NCBI GenBank assembly: GCA_010356995.1 | Contig: ML996687.1 | Location: 1,397,148-1,461,147, forward strand | Direction: 5' to 3' | DNA: 64,000 nucleotides | Origin: Trichodelitschia bisporula | Lineage: Eukaryota; Ascomycota; Dothideomycetes; Phaeotrichales; Phaeotrichaceae | Part shown: positions 33,406 through 46,175 of the stretch, piece by piece | How positions within the stretch are numbered: position 1 is the stretch's first letter | Layout of the letters: each line of letters opens with the position of its first letter | The notes under the pieces: generated by a model | Told to the model about the DNA's origin: nothing | The model's input: only the letters and a program-made list of their open reading frames with translations | Databases searched by the model: none | Program-made: the position numbers and the translations under genes

Positions 33406-35890
33406 TGTAGCGTGTGCCTCCCTCTCTCAGCTTCTCCCTCCTCGTCTACCAGCGAAATTGCGGATACAGCGACGGAGTGAGAGTGTTGCACATCGGCTGG
33501 GGAAGTATGGAGGCGGTGTGGGGAGTGCAAGGTGGTTGTTGGGGGGAGGAGGTGTGGAGGTTATGGTCGTGTGGAGTGGAGTGGAGTGGAGGTGAAGCTG
33601 GGGGGTGGCGGGAGCTACAACCACGGACTACGGGCTCATGCGCGAGCTTGGTGAGTTGTCGACGCCGGAGGTGCAGCTACTGCTACTCGAGCCGCAGGTC
33701 AAGGCAACGAATGACCGAGGACACAAAGGAAGGATACGTGGGAGGGCGATTGAGGAGTGCCTGTGCCTGCAGTCGGAGGTGAATGGGTTAGGATGAGAGG
33801 TCGGCGGGGCGGAGATGGATGAGAGAGGGGAGGGTTGAATGTGGTTGGGGTTGCTGGGGGGTTGGTGGATGATGAGGGGTGCTCAAGAGATGGAGTGCTA
33901 GATGGAGGGGAGACAGTCCAGGGTCAAGAGTACAGCTGTAGCCAGGGAAGAAGAGCAACAAGAGAGGAAAGAGAAGAGGAGGATAGGTTCGCCCGGTTCT
34001 TGTTGCTTTCGAAGAAAAGAGGTTATGGTTGATGGAAGAGTGTGTGAACGTGGAGACTTTCGACGAAAGAACTGAGGACCCGCTGGCTGACTCTCTCACT
34101 CACCACTTCGCACTGTCACCGTTCGCTCGCTGAGCTCTGGCTGATAACTGGATAAAGCGCCACCCCATTCGCGATAGGCGGTCTAGGGCCGTTTTGGGGA
34201 GATGGATGACTGTAGTTGACTGGAGACACTCGTTAAAAACGTCCCAAACCAGGACGAAGGCTGCCTAATGCAGGGCAATTACTGCGTACTCGGGGAGTCA
34301 CTGGATCTACCTCGTAGGGTAGAACTAGGGTGTCTTGCACGAGGAGCAACAGGATGATTGACGAGATGCTGACCTGAACCTCCCTAGCCACGCGTGCGTT
34401 GCAGCTGTTTCTTGACTAAAATGCAAGCCACGAAGCGACATCAGCTGCCAGATCCATTGGAAGAAGAAAATGGAAAATGGGAATAGCGGCATAGCGGCAT
34501 AGCGGCATCAAGTGAGCCGTCGACACCTGCAACCCCGTGAGGCTCATTGCAAACGGGGAGGCGGAAGAGGAGAAAAGGCTCAACCATAACCACAACCCCA
34601 TCCCATCACCACCCATCACCACAAGCCGCCACTCACACAGCCGACAACCGGCAGCCTCCCTCGCACAGCATAAAGATTGAAAGGTGCCGTAAGAGACAAA
34701 CTCATGAAGCCCATGGGTAAGATGCCCACACCTCCCCGCCCTCCACCACCACCAGCACCCCGTGCCCGGCATCCCAACCATCTCGCACCAACGAACCCCC
34801 AGCACATCACGCGTGTCCCCCCCACGAATCAGCCCTCAGCAACGCATCTGAAACGCCCATCCATTCGACGCAGCACCGCAGCCGCGCATCGCGGTATCGC
34901 TGTCCCCTCCAGGCCCCCGCAGGCCGCAGTCCACAGTGTCCGCCTGTTCCTCTCTCACCCACCGGTAAAAATGAGCCTTCGTAATATACGCCCCACCCCT
35001 CTTCGTATCACCATCCCCTCTACTCCCCGCCCTGCCATCACCAAAACGGCCCGCCCACCCCCGCAAGCTGCGATAGGCGGGAGCCCCGCGGCATCGCGCC
35101 AGGCTAACCCATAATCGCCAGCCCAACCGCAACACCAGCGTTGCACTGCAAGGTTGGCGATAGCCTTGATAACAGGAGCTTGCTCCGCGGCCTTACTCTA
35201 CGGCCTCGAGCTTGCTTTCGCTGATAGCTCCGCATGGCACAACCCCAGCTCAACCACCGGTCTCGCTGCCAGCACCAGCCACCCGCACCGCCAATCCCGA
35301 TACAGCCCGGCGATCACCACGGCTGACAATGCACGCCGCGCTTGAGGCCACGCCGGGAGGAGCACGTTTCACACCCGATTAGACGCTCTGTGCCCCGGCT
35401 GGGAGATAGCAGATCGCGAATAGCGCCGCGGCATTACAGTGCTAGTAACGTGTGGGAATGCATCCGTACTACGGTACACAATAGCATATAGCACCGCCTT
35501 AGGGCACCGGCGGAGCATCCTCCGCTGACCGATGTGGCTTTTTGTACGTACACCAGCTGCCCGTCCGTCCACGATACTGATCGTCCATCGATGAGAGGCG
35601 CGCGGCAAGCAAGCCTCGTCGTCACGCGCCGAGGCTCCGGCTGAGAGGGCAGAGCCTCATTCCCTGATTTAAGGCGAGGTCGCAGTCTGGGAATACTGGG
35701 TTGGCGGAGTGAAATGAGGCGTAAGGCCATGGGATTCGCGCCGCTTGGCCTCATACGGGTATCGGCGAATGTGATCTCGCCGTGCGGCCGATGGAAATAA
35801 GAACCGTCAGATGAAAGGAATGAAGGCACGAGGAACGCGCAAGGCGCGCAGACCATCAGCCTGCGCATCACCCTCCGTTCCTGAGACACA
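33406..35890. other. atg1 promoter and gene-poor region
   Basis: 2.5 kb between the atg1 start and the repeat element at 35891. The atg1 leader (33406-34140) is G-rich on +, hence C-rich on the transcript. A short tandem repeat of ATAGCGGC occurs near 34480-34508. A Pro-rich frame at 34677-35114 (+) is not convincing. Confidence 0.45.
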
Positions 35891-35991
35891 TCAAGGGCTG
35901 ATCGAAAAAGTCACGTCCACCCCGGCGACATGACCGCTGCCAAATTTTGGTGAAGGTAGGACCTGACTTTTTCGGGTACCGTAGCCCTTGA
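35891..35991. mobile_element. MITE-like element, copy A
   Basis: 101 bp with terminal inverted repeats. The left end is TCAAGGGCTGATCGAAAAAG followed by TCA. The right end, read in reverse, is TCAAGGGCTACGGTACCCG followed by AAAAAGTCA. It is too short to code for anything. A second, diverged copy lies at 61195-61290. No target-site duplication is clear. It is probably a non-autonomous DNA transposon; the superfamily is not assignable. Confidence 0.7.
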
Positions 35992-36460
35992 CCCTCTCAC
36001 AAAGCAAAAGGCAACCTCCCACGCGCGCCCTTCCAAAGACTCCGCGAACACCACCCGCTCGCCGCATTGCGTGCTCAATTCCCCCCCCATCGCATTATCA
36101 GGTACACGTACCAACGCACGTTGCGTACTACGTAACATACTGTGGTATGGTGTCGGCCGTTCCAAGCAAGCACACACCATAGCGACAGCCTATGACGCAA
36201 CCGAGCCTCCGTTCCTGACGCGGCCCCAGCTGGCGAGCGGAAGCGGCTGCTGCAGGGCCCGCAGGTGCAGCGCGTGGGGCGGCGCGCGCTTCCCAGCCGC
36301 GCGCTAAATACGAGGCGTAACTCACCACGTAGGACCAGACTTGTGGTTATCACGACCATAGGGTTCGAGTCCTGACTAAGGAAGCTCTCTCGGGTATTCC
36401 ATAGCATTACGGCGCCATGCAGCGCATTGATATCGTCCTCTCCACCCCCACCACGGCCAC
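35992..36460. other. Intergenic 3' of sec59
   Basis: 0.47 kb downstream of the dolichol kinase stop. It holds a tRNA-like stretch (GTGGTTATCACG at 36343-36354, GGTTCGAGTCC at 36362-36372) that cannot fold as a tRNA. Confidence 0.5.
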
Positions 36461-39240
36461 CTACACCCTCACCCCCCTAACCAACAACCACAACACAACC
36501 GGCACGACAACATTATCATTCCCCCCCGTAAGCACCGCCTCCATGAAACTCGCTCCACACGCCGCAACCCCCATCCTCCCTAGAACACCCAACCCAGACT
36601 TCCCCTCCTCCACCCATCCTCCCGCCCTAACCCACCACCACCCCGCCCCCAGCCCGATCACCACAGCCAGAGCAAACGCCGCACTCCCCTCAAGACTCTT
36701 CCCCCCCACCCAAGGCCACTTCCTCCGTCCCACGCGGCGGCCCACAAGACTCGCCGCCGCATCGCCCAAGCCCACGCACACCACGCCCGCTATCAACCCA
36801 AGATCCCTCCCCCTAACCTCCCATTCATCCCACGCCCCCTCCCCCACACCCCATTCCCGTCCCGCGAGCGAAAGCCAGACAGGCACCGCACACCCAACCA
36901 GCAAAAAAATATGACTCACAACCACCGGCCCCCTCCAGTCCCGGCCATCCGTATACGGCGCCAGGAAGCGGGCGAGGGGCTTCGCGATCGGCGGGAGCGT
37001 GCTGGCACGGAGCAAATCGAGCAGTAGGAAAAGCACCAGCACGGCCCCAAGCGCCAAGCTCACGAACGCAGGGTCGATATAAGTGGTGGGGAGTAGCAGC
37101 GCAACAACCGTCCCATGGAACACCTTCCTCCTCGTATCAACCTCCACACGGGACGCGAGGCGCGTCACAATCCCCAGTGCCGCCGCGACAACGAGTATAA
37201 AATACCCACACATCCACAAGCGCGTCGTCCCCGCCCCGATCTCCTGACGGTACTGCTCGACCCACCCCCCCTCAACCTGCGTCTCCGCGTCCGGCAAAGG
37301 CGGCAAGGCGATCCACCCCCTAAGCCCGTGGTTAAACACCCAGAACCTGAACCCCCGGATATTGCCCAGAAAATACCCGATGAGCCAGCCGATCGGCTCG
37401 GCCCCACCCAGCGCACTCCTTTGAATAACCCATCTCGCCGGGCCGAGCGCAATAAGTCCCATGACCGCGTACACGTACACCGCGTACAGTACTTTCCTCC
37501 GCGTCGCTTGCGCGGGCGTAAGCACCAGGAGCGGGTTACCGCGGCGCCGCCGGCCCGTGCCCTCTTTCCCTTCCACGCGCACAGCCCCGGACGCGGGCAT
37601 CGTGTGCCGCCTCCGTCTGCCCCCTGGGCCCTCGCCAAACACCGGCGGCAGCGCATGCATGATCTCACTCCCCAGTCTACGCAGACTGGGCCTTGGCCTC
37701 CTCCGGCCCTCTTCGTCGTCGTCCGCGTCACTCTCCACGACCGGGCGCTTGCTCGGGCCCGTGCTGGCACGCGCGCGCCGGACGCCGTTCGCTAGCACGG
37801 CGAGGAAGAGTTGTCGCAGCCGCACCACTTGGCCTGCGCGGCGGAAGCGCCAGCGCGGAATGCGGGAGAGGGCGACGGCGGCGTGGAGCGCGGGCCCGGC
37901 GAGCAGGGTGAGGAGTAGGGCGGCGGGGATGAGGAGAGTGCTTAGGATGGTCGTTGGGGGGGTTGTAGCGAAGAGGGTAAGGTTAATGAGGGCGGTGGAG
38001 GTGAGGGCGAGTTCGGCGGGGAGGAGCGAAGTTGATGTTAGGGAGTGGAGGAAGGGGGTTAAAGAGGCGTGGAGGGGGTGGAGGAGGGTTAGGGTTTCGA
38101 GTGAGGGAGATGTGGGTGGTGTTTTAAGGGCATAAGGTGTTGGAGCGGAGATTTTGCTGAAGGTGTCGGTGTGAGCGGAGAGGATGGCTGGGAGGGTTGA
38201 GAGGAGCCAGTGTAGGTAGTAGCTTCCGTTCGCTGAATTCCAGGACCCGGGGATGAGTGCCGGTGGCAGTGCTGCGAGGCCGAGCACTATGTTCGCGAGG
38301 AGCGGTTCGGGGAATGTCCGGTGCAGCGAGAGCGCGACGAAGATGGGTAGGCAGAGCGGGTATATCAACGGCGCAGGATCAAAGACCGCAGGGACACGGA
38401 TCGCGGCGCTCAGTCTCCTCGCTGCAGTACGCTTCCACGCATACGCAACCAAGCGAACGGGATATAGGAGACATAGCCCGACAACAATAGCGCCCGCGAT
38501 GCGCAGCTCTGCTACACCGGTCAGCCCCTTCAACCCCAGATACGAAAGCACATACCTCTCCCCCAAACCCCAACCCCCGCCTCGCGCACAACCAACCCGC
38601 CCACAAACCCCACAAGCGCAACCTCACACAGCCTCCGCACAACCTCCGCCCTCCGCCGCACCCTCCACCTTTCCTCCCCTTCATCCTCACTCAACGCCGT
38701 CGGCGTAAGCAGTGGGCTGACCCCTGTCCCAACGCCCTTCCCCGCATCTTGCGCATCCCTCAGCCCCTTCCTCGGCCGCATAGCCGGCGCCGGGAGTGCG
38801 CGCACCAAACCCGTAAAACTATGTGCCGACCCGGGGCCAGAGGCATACCCTTGCGCACACGCCGACGCATACCCCGAGCCATAACCTCCAGGATTCAAAT
38901 CGAAGCTCTCGTCATCCGCCTCCGTGCCCGATTCGCTAGGACTAAGCGCGCGTGTGCGGGTTGTGGGTAGTGGAGAGGGTTGGGGGCGCGAAGTGGGGAG
39001 GGTGAGGCGCTCGCCGTGCTTGCGGCGGTGGTAGAGCTGGGGTTTGCGGTCGGGGAGCGGAGTAGGGTCGGAGGACGTTGCCGGGGCGGGATATGCTGGA
39101 TCTGCTTCCATCGTTGTAGCTTTTTGATGTCCTCTGGTCGTGAGTTCTGTATTCGGCGCGTTGCCTGCGTCCATGGCGGTGGAGGTGCCTTCAGCAAGGT
39201 CCCCTTGTGCATTCGAAGTGGGTAGCTGCGGCGGGACCAT
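36461..39240 (-). CDS. sec59: Dolichol kinase Sec59
   Basis: Two exons on - (39240-38556, 38511-36461) with a 44-nt intron (GTATGT, GCTGAC, GTAG) give 911 residues. The ATG at 39240 is the first in frame after non-ATG codons. The first ~190 residues are a soluble, disordered extension (PQLYHRRKHGERLTLP, SPSESGTEADDESFDLN, RPRKGLRD) resembling filamentous-fungal dolichol kinases. A polytopic membrane region follows. The CTP-binding/catalytic motif is at about 811-840: GDAAASLVGRR then WPWVGGKSLEGSAAF. HGTVVALLLPTTYIDPAFVS is another conserved block. The enzyme makes dolichyl phosphate in the ER with CTP, the carrier for N-glycosylation, O-mannosylation and GPI anchors. A basic loop (RRRRHTMPASG region) interrupts the membrane part. 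Confidence 0.92.
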
Positions 39241-39677
39241 TGCGCGCGGGCATTTCGCGTTCTGAGAGGATTGGTCGGGTGGTGTGATGTGTACGGATGT
39301 AGTGAGAGTTGAAAGAAAGTGTTTGCTGTTGCCGTGCAATGTAGTTCTTCACATGTGCTGATCTCGGGATCTGTCTCCTTGCTGGCATTCGTTGGGCGGG
39401 CGTTAAAAGTTCAAGCCACAGTGGCCCCGACCCTGGATGCTCAGCCCTGTGGAGCCGGGAGCGGTGACGTACTCGTAGGCATTGGGGGAAGCTCGGGCTA
39501 GCTTAGCAGAGCTAAAAAGACCAAAAGCGAACAAACCAAGAGCAGCAATAAATTGGCACATGCAGCAAGAAAGGGCGCATCAGAAGAGATCTTTTCACAA
39601 GAACGGTGGTATTTTGTACGGAGCGTCTATACACAGCTCGGCAGAGCTAATATAGGCACAATCCCCTAGCACAGCAT
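39241..39677. promoter_or_regulatory. sec59 promoter and 3' flank of the aminopeptidase
   Basis: 437 bp between two same-strand genes, so it holds the sec59 promoter and leader and the aminopeptidase 3' UTR. No classical TATA box stands out. Confidence 0.45.
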
Positions 39678-42600
39678 CTACTCCAGATACCCCTTCTTCT
39701 TCAACCACTGCTTCAAATCCTCCCCATCCCGCTCCACCCACTGCGACTTTGCGCGAATAGCATCCAAGCTCTGTGCCAAGCTCTGATCAAAGCCCTTCGT
39801 GCTACGCTCATTAAAGAACGCCTTGATCTGGTCAGAATGCTCGGGTCGCGTGAACCCGCTCGTGCATAGCGATACCACCGTGCCCAGCATCGTCAGACCA
39901 GGGGGAAGCTTCTTCTCCAACGCCGCCCAGTTCTCCGTCATCCACTTCCATAGCGCCTCAATGCCCTCACGATGCGCTCGCAGTCCGCTCATCGGGAGGT
40001 AGATGTCCTGGCCCTTGACCTCGTCGCTCAGAGGCAGAGAGAGCGTGCGCTGGATCAGCTCTGGGTCGTTAGCCCGGCCGATAGCGCGCAGCGCCGTGTT
40101 GCGCTCGTCGCTGGTGGCAGCAGTGCGGTACTCGTTGAGGATGACCTCGTACTAGGCAGTCGGTTAGCACAGCATTAGATACAAACTGAAGAAAACACAT
40201 ACCTCCTCCTTTCCGCCATGCGTCAGCGCAATGGCATACACGGAGCTCCGCAGGTTCGGATGGATAGCCGACTTGTCGCCCTTTTTAAGACCCGCAAACA
40301 TGTCAAACGCCGCCTTCTTGACGGTCTCGTCACCCGCCAACCCGGCGTGGACGAACAGCAGAGACTTGAACTGCTGCTCAATATGGCCATCCGACTCCTT
40401 GAACGTCCAGCCCAGCTCGTGCACCTTAGCACTGCTGAGGTCCAGCTGGAACTTACGCAGCGCTGCCTTGATCTTTGGGTCCTCGAAGTACCATGCACTG
40501 CGCACCGCGGACACACGGCCAAGGACCTCATCCCAGACGACGTACTCAGGCTCCGAGGTGAAGCCCTCCAGTAGAGAGAGAATGCCTGAGGTTTTCTGGT
40601 AGCCTGAAGCCGCAAGCGCACCGGCATCAGCGATCATGCCGGCGCGGTCCTCCACCGAAAGTAGGCCCTTCTTGGCCGCCTCGCCGAGCTTCTGCAGGCG
40701 CTCGGGGCTGTACGATGTGCGGTAAATACCAGCGTGATCGGCGTTGAGCTTGTAGAAGTCAAGGGGGACCTTGAAGCTGTCCTCACGCGTCGCGAGCGTC
40801 AGGTCCTCGTTGATACCATCCTTAGTGCGCAGGCCCAGGAAGACCGGAAACAGCGTCTCGTCCTCCTCGGGTTTGACGTCACCGGTACGCAGGAAGCGGT
40901 TCTGCTTAACGTGAATCGTCGAGTTCTTCTCGTCCTCTGTGACCGTCACGACGGGGTAGCCGACGTTCTTGGTCCAGACGTCCATGACCTCCTCGACATT
41001 CTTACCGCTAGCGTCACTCAGAGCGGCCCATAGATCACCCGTCTGCGTGTTGCCGAAGGCGTGCTTCTTCAAGTAGCGCCGAATGCCCTCCATGAATGTC
41101 TCCTCGCCAAGGTACTTAGAAATCATGCGCAGTACGCACGAACCCTTGGAGTATGAGATGGCGTCGAAAATCTGATTGATCTCGTCGGCGCGCTTGACCG
41201 GCACCTCAATCGGGTGGCTGCTACGCAGCGAGTCCAGTGCCAGGGCGCTCTGTAGGTTGTCCGTGACGTAGCCCTCCCAGACGCGCCACTCCGGGTAGAA
41301 CTCGTTGCAGGAATACCACGACATCCAGGTTGCGAAGCCTTCGTTGAGCCACAGCCCATCCCAAAAGTCCATGGTGACCAGGTTACCGAACCACTGGTGC
41401 GCCAGCTCATGCTGCACCACCTCGGCAACGCGCTGCTTCGTGCTGGCGCCGCTGGTCTGCTCGTCAAACAGTAGGTCGACTACACGGTACGTAATGAGGC
41501 CCCAGTTCTCCATGGCACCCGCGCTGAAGTCTGGAATAGCTACCATGTCCATCTTAGGCAACGGGAACTCGCTGTTGAACTTTTTCTCGTAAAACTCAAG
41601 AGTGCGGGCCGCCAGGTCAAGCGAGAAGCGTCCATGCTCGATATCACGGTCGGGCGTCGCGTACACACGCACCGGCACGCGGAACGCATCCGTCTCGATG
41701 ACGTTGAGCTCGCCGACGATGAAGGCAAGCAGGTACGTCGACATGAGAGGCGTCTCGCGGAATGTCACAGCCTTCTTGGTGCCAACCTCCTTCTCCTCGA
41801 CGGCGTCCATGTTGCTCAGGCACGTTAGGCTTTTGTCGGCAATGAGCGTGATAGTGAATTTGGCCTTCAGCGCCGGCTCGTCGAAGCACGGGAAGGCGCG
41901 GCGCGCATCCGTCGGCTCCATTTGTGTCGTCGCCATATAACCCGTCGATCCGTCAGCCTTCTTGTACGACGACCGGTAGAAGCCCGCCATGCTGTCATTG
42001 AGAGTGCCGGTGAACTTTTGCACGAGCTTCGCCTTGGTACCCGCCGGGATGGTCTCAGCAAAGCTAATCTTCGTGGTCTGCGAATCCTTGTCGTAAGTCA
42101 GCGACGGCGAGGCCGAAACAACAGTATCCCCCGCATGGACGGCCGTGGAGTGGATCTTAAGGCCGATTGAGTTGAGGGATATGGAGTTTGTATCTTCGAC
42201 GACGTCGAGGCTAGGACATTAGCTAGGTCTCAAGCTAGGAGTATCACCATACTCAATAACTACCTCGCCTTCGTACTCGAACGTCGACAGGTTCGGCTCC
42301 AGCGTCAGGTGGTAGTGCAACGGTTTAACGTTCTTGGGTAGCACCTCGCGGCCCATGCTCACGTCCACGCTAGCCGCGGGAGCCTCGTCGATGTGGCGGC
42401 ACATGGTGCGCTGGTACGAGCAAGCACGCGTGTGAATTTTTGGATTTAGGAGGTTGGTTTTGGCGCGGCGAGAGGTTGGAGGTTGAAGGGAGGAGGAGAC
42501 GTTGGAGGGGGAGGACGGGTGGGGTACGCAGGGCACATATTCGCGGGTGCCCCAGTTAAGCGCCGACGCGGCTAAGGCGCGGGAGCGGGCGCTGAAATAA

Positions 42601-42725
42601 TGGCGGCCAGTCGCCGCCCGTCCCACCAAACATGGCGATTGTCTTCGGCAAGCCGACACAGGCAGGAGATTGAAGCCGCCTGCCGCATTGGCGACTGATC
42701 GCCTAGCCGGGGCGAAGAAGCGCAT
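39678..42725 (-). CDS. ape2: M1-family zinc aminopeptidase (Ape2/Aap1 type)
   Basis: Three exons on - (42725-42253, 42210-40203, 40151-39678) with introns of 42 and 51 nt give 984 residues. The first intron uses GTATGG and restores EVVIDLDVVEDTNSISLN. Gluzincin motifs are present: GAMENWG at about 389-395 and HELAHQ (H425, H429), with the third zinc ligand in LWLNEGFATW (E448). A C-terminal ERAP1-like helical domain follows, ending KKKGYLE. It removes N-terminal residues from peptides. The first 106 residues are Arg/Ser/Ala-rich without a family counterpart and look like a mitochondrial presequence (MRFFAPARRSVANAAGG). An internal ATG at 42407 (MCRHIDEAPAA, then VSMGREVLPKNVKPLHY) would give the usual 878-residue cytosolic form. 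Confidence 0.93.
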
Positions 42726-44293
42726 TCCTCTTGATGCTTATCTGGCAGGGACGTATCTGTGACTTCTGGCAGGTGAGCTGGAGACCTTGTGGTGGCTCAA
42801 TGGCGCGCGCTCTACCCCGTTTGCGAGCTTTTGCCAGGAACCAGGGACGAAACTTTGCTCGGAGCATGCGGCCGGCCGGACATTTTTCCGCCCTAAGGCT
42901 ACGAGTATGGTGGTCGCAGTGTGAGGGAGAGGATCACGAAATATTCCAGCACGCTTCTCTTCGCTTGGATGAGGCTTTCCGTCGTCAAAGTTGTTTTCTC
43001 TACCCTTTTGCAGCGGCACAGCCTTCCTGCCTACTTCAGTTGAGGATAGCCGATGCATGCAGAGCCTAGAACTAAGGTTAGTTCTAGTCGATGGATTTGG
43101 GGGCGCAGCACTCGTGTTCGCGGGCAGGGTACGACATCAGGGGTAAGCTGCCATACTTAATAGGCGAACTTGATGCATTTACGGAGGTAGGCAGCCTGAT
43201 GTGCAGACGAACTCCCTTCTCCTGAGCTGTGAAAATAGGAGTGCTGCGAACACGGCGACGTTCGTTGAAATCAGCCTCCTGTGCGGCTGCATCGCCCAAA
43301 ACGGACGTCACACCTCATCTCAGCAGTGGCTACACAGGCAGCTTATGTCCCCGATAACTGACGACGTCTTTGGCATATATTCCATCAAATTATGGTCGTG
43401 CAGCTTTTTTCGCTTGCTACCGTTCCTCATCTATATATATAGTCTTCCTCGATCCTTCACTCCGGCTCCTGCACCGTGCACATGTCAAACAGGCTGTAAG
43501 GCGGCGCAACCAGAATGTCCGAGCAGGCCACGCCATAACAAGCAATATTGGCAAATGACGTGCGGGGTCCAAGCGTCGCGGATGTTTTTGTTCCTGAATT
43601 CCGCCCTAGAGATACCTAGGAATCGTGAGCATTCCCATACTAGGTACCGTATACGTAGTAAACAAACAAAGCAATGAGCAGTGCGGGGCAACTGAAGCTT
43701 TTGGTGCCACACCATCAAGGTGCCGAGGAGCATCATGTTCGCCGAAGTGAGTGGTTCCATTGGCATTATTAAGAGAGTCAGTCGGAAAAGCAGCGCAAGA
43801 AGGCTTGCAGTCCCGGTCTCGTGCACCAGTCTTGGCTCCAGTGGGGTTGGTCCAAAACTACGCGCTAAACCTTGACAGGACGGCTGGGAGCAAGGAACCC
43901 CCTGTTCCCATCGCCTTACCTTGCTCTTTTCGTCTGATCTCTTTCTCTCTCTCCGTCCTGTCTTGACTCCGCTGTCTCTCTCTTCTCCTCTCCCTTCATT
44001 CTTGGCCCGTATCGCTCGCTCACCAACATCTCGACCATCTTCTTTTCCCTCCTCTCGCCACACCTCACCTTCGCTACCACTCCCATTCACCCTCGCTTAC
44101 CACTCCGGGCCAGCAACTCCCCACCCCTCCCCACCCGTTCCCCACAGCCCGGTATTCTCCCTCGCTATGCGGTAGCCGATCACGTCCGCTTTGCTCCCCC
44201 GCGAGCACTACCCCAAAACCTACCACTCGCTACCAATCCCCCGCTCCAACATCAACACCAACGATCCGCAGCCATCCGGCAAACACCAGGCTG
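42726..44293. other. Divergent intergenic region
   Basis: 1.57 kb between the aminopeptidase (-) and a membrane protein gene (+), containing both promoters. A perfect 9-bp palindrome with a 4-nt loop (CTAGAACTA/TAGTTCTAG) lies near 43065-43086. The stretch 43920-44290 is C/T-rich, typical of the downstream gene's leader. Confidence 0.5.
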
Positions 44294-45152
44294 ATGTCCC
44301 CCAGGGTCACCAGCGGGGCTTCCCCGCTCTCCGCCATACTCCTGCTCCTCTCTACGTTGACCCTCATACCTACCGCGACCGCCCAGGCAGTTATCGACCA
44401 GTCTAAACTACCGTCGTGCGCAGCCTCGTGTCAACTGCTGAACGCCGCACAATCACTTTGTGTCCCACCGTCCGCGCCCGTGACGGGCCAAACCACATAC
44501 CAGACATGCTTCTGCAACTCCAATTACCTCACCCCGTTTAAGACGACGCCCAATGGTGTCTGCGACTCCGAATGCTCCTCCGCCTCGGACCGCACCGCCA
44601 TCCAGCAGTGGTTTCTGGGTCTATGCAACGGCGGCGCGGTCGTGACTCCGAGTAGCACAGACTCAGCAGCGGCCTCAACATCAACATCATCTTCGCCCAA
44701 GACACCCAAGGCCCCAACTTGGTCCGCCCCTCCGCCCCCTCTCCTATACCCCACTAACACCCCACAGGATATCCACTCATGCCCGTTGGGTAGCAATGGT
44801 AGTAGTCCTCTTAGTCGCCGCAATCGTAGCCATAATACTCGGTGTCTGGCTCCGGCGCCGCCACCGCCGCAAACACGACGTCACGAACTCGATGCTCGGC
44901 CCCGCCGATGCAGCTTCCGCGCTCCGCAATCGCCACCCTGACGCGCCGAGCGTAGGACACCCCCACCCGAACGTCATGATGAGCGGGGCGCGGGGACCAA
45001 CACCGATGGCGGAGGCAACGCCGTATGGCCAGCCTGCGCCACAGGAGCAGCACTCCGGGGGCGTGACGGGAATTCTTGGCCGTGCAGGGTCGAGGTTGCA
45101 GAAGAAGGCGAGTCGTGGGAAGAGTATGAGGAGTCAGCGGAGTAATCGGTGA
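44294..45152 (+). CDS. Single-span membrane protein with 8-Cys ectodomain, function unknown
   Basis: Two exons (44294-44721, 44768-45152) give 270 residues. The 46-nt intron has donor GTCCGC, weak beyond GT, and branch point ACTAAC. Residues 1-30 are a signal peptide (ILLLLSTLTLIPTATA). The ectodomain has eight cysteines (SCAASCQLLNAAQSLC, QTCFC, GVCDSEC, GLC), then a Ser/Thr/Pro-rich stalk. One membrane span (about 150-172) is followed by a basic stop-transfer RRRHRRKH and a cytoplasmic tail ending in basic residues. This layout resembles a family of uncharacterised filamentous-fungal plasma-membrane proteins. The cysteine count recalls CFEM domains, but spacing differs and I do not assign it there. 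A wall-sensing or surface role is a guess. Confidence 0.78.
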
Positions 45153-46175
45153 TAAACGACTGGGCGGCGGTTGTCTAATGTCCGACTTTTTGGAGAGGAC
45201 GATTTTATAGGTGTGTGGTGTACATCATAGCCGATCTGTGGCTGAAACGGCTGATTTTGCGTCATTTCTCTTTTGCGCGTGTCGTTTTTACGGGAGTCTT
45301 GGGCATGCGGATCCCGGTTTTGGACAGCGCGTTGGATCAGGTGGGCATGGTTTTGGACATTGGAAAGCGTCCTGGGAGGCAAAATAGTACAGTCTTTGCA
45401 TGGAGATGGTGTCGTTTAAGGTTGTAAGGGGTTCCTGACGAGATGGAAGATAGGAGTGATATATTGACGGAGTGTGCGCTCACCTCCGGCTAGGCCACTA
45501 CGCCTTATTTTAGTGTTGAATAGCATCTCGCCGCTGCATGCTCGCCGCGGCGGTCTGGTTTTTACGTTGTATTATGCCTGAGAATGGACCGGTCTCACAG
45601 GCAGCGAACAACTGGATCATAAGGTACGTAGCTCCTATTACTCTATCTAACACGTAGGCGTACCTCGCTAACCGGTACTTTAACACCGTAGCAATGGTGA
45701 TACACGTCTTTGCTGCTGCTTCGCCCGAATATCTTCGTTGCATTGGCACTTACTGGCGCCCGAGATTCTCTCCCACATTGAAATGTGCACAATTCGAGTG
45801 CCGCACTCCACCAGCTGCTTGGAATGCGCTCGGATAGACACGAAGTATTCAGTCGGCTACATCGATCTCGGTGGTATACGACGACGAGAGGGGGCAAGCG
45901 AAGCAAGCGGCAAACGAAGATGTGGACGAATCGCCGGCGATGATGGTGTGTGATAACGCCGGGAGAACTTGCGACTGTCCCGTACAAGTTGATTTGGAAG
46001 GTCCAACTGGCAGTCCCCTCGTACCTGCCCTTCTGCCCTTCAAATGCCAGTATGCCAAGGATAGATGTACTCCATGTACTCCAGGTGGTCGCAGCGGGTG
46101 CCAGCAGACCTCATTCCCACGCAGGCCTCCAGTCACTACCAAAATTGCAGACGCAGACGTAGCCCTTTCGCCTCG
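45153..46175. other. Intergenic between membrane protein and secreted protein genes
   Basis: 1.0 kb. The 3' UTR of the left gene and the promoter of the right one. Small open frames overlap on both strands without recognisable content. Confidence 0.45.

Noticed and set aside
34677-35114. 145-codon Pro/Arg-rich + frame in the atg1-sec59 interval
   Set aside because: Low-complexity product of C-rich DNA, no conserved block.
36324-36395. tRNA-like sequence with GTGGTTATCACG and a B-box GGTTCGAGTCC
   Set aside because: The A-box-like and B-box motifs are only 7 nt apart, so no anticodon arm fits between them, and the acceptor ends do not pair. At most a tRNA-derived fragment.
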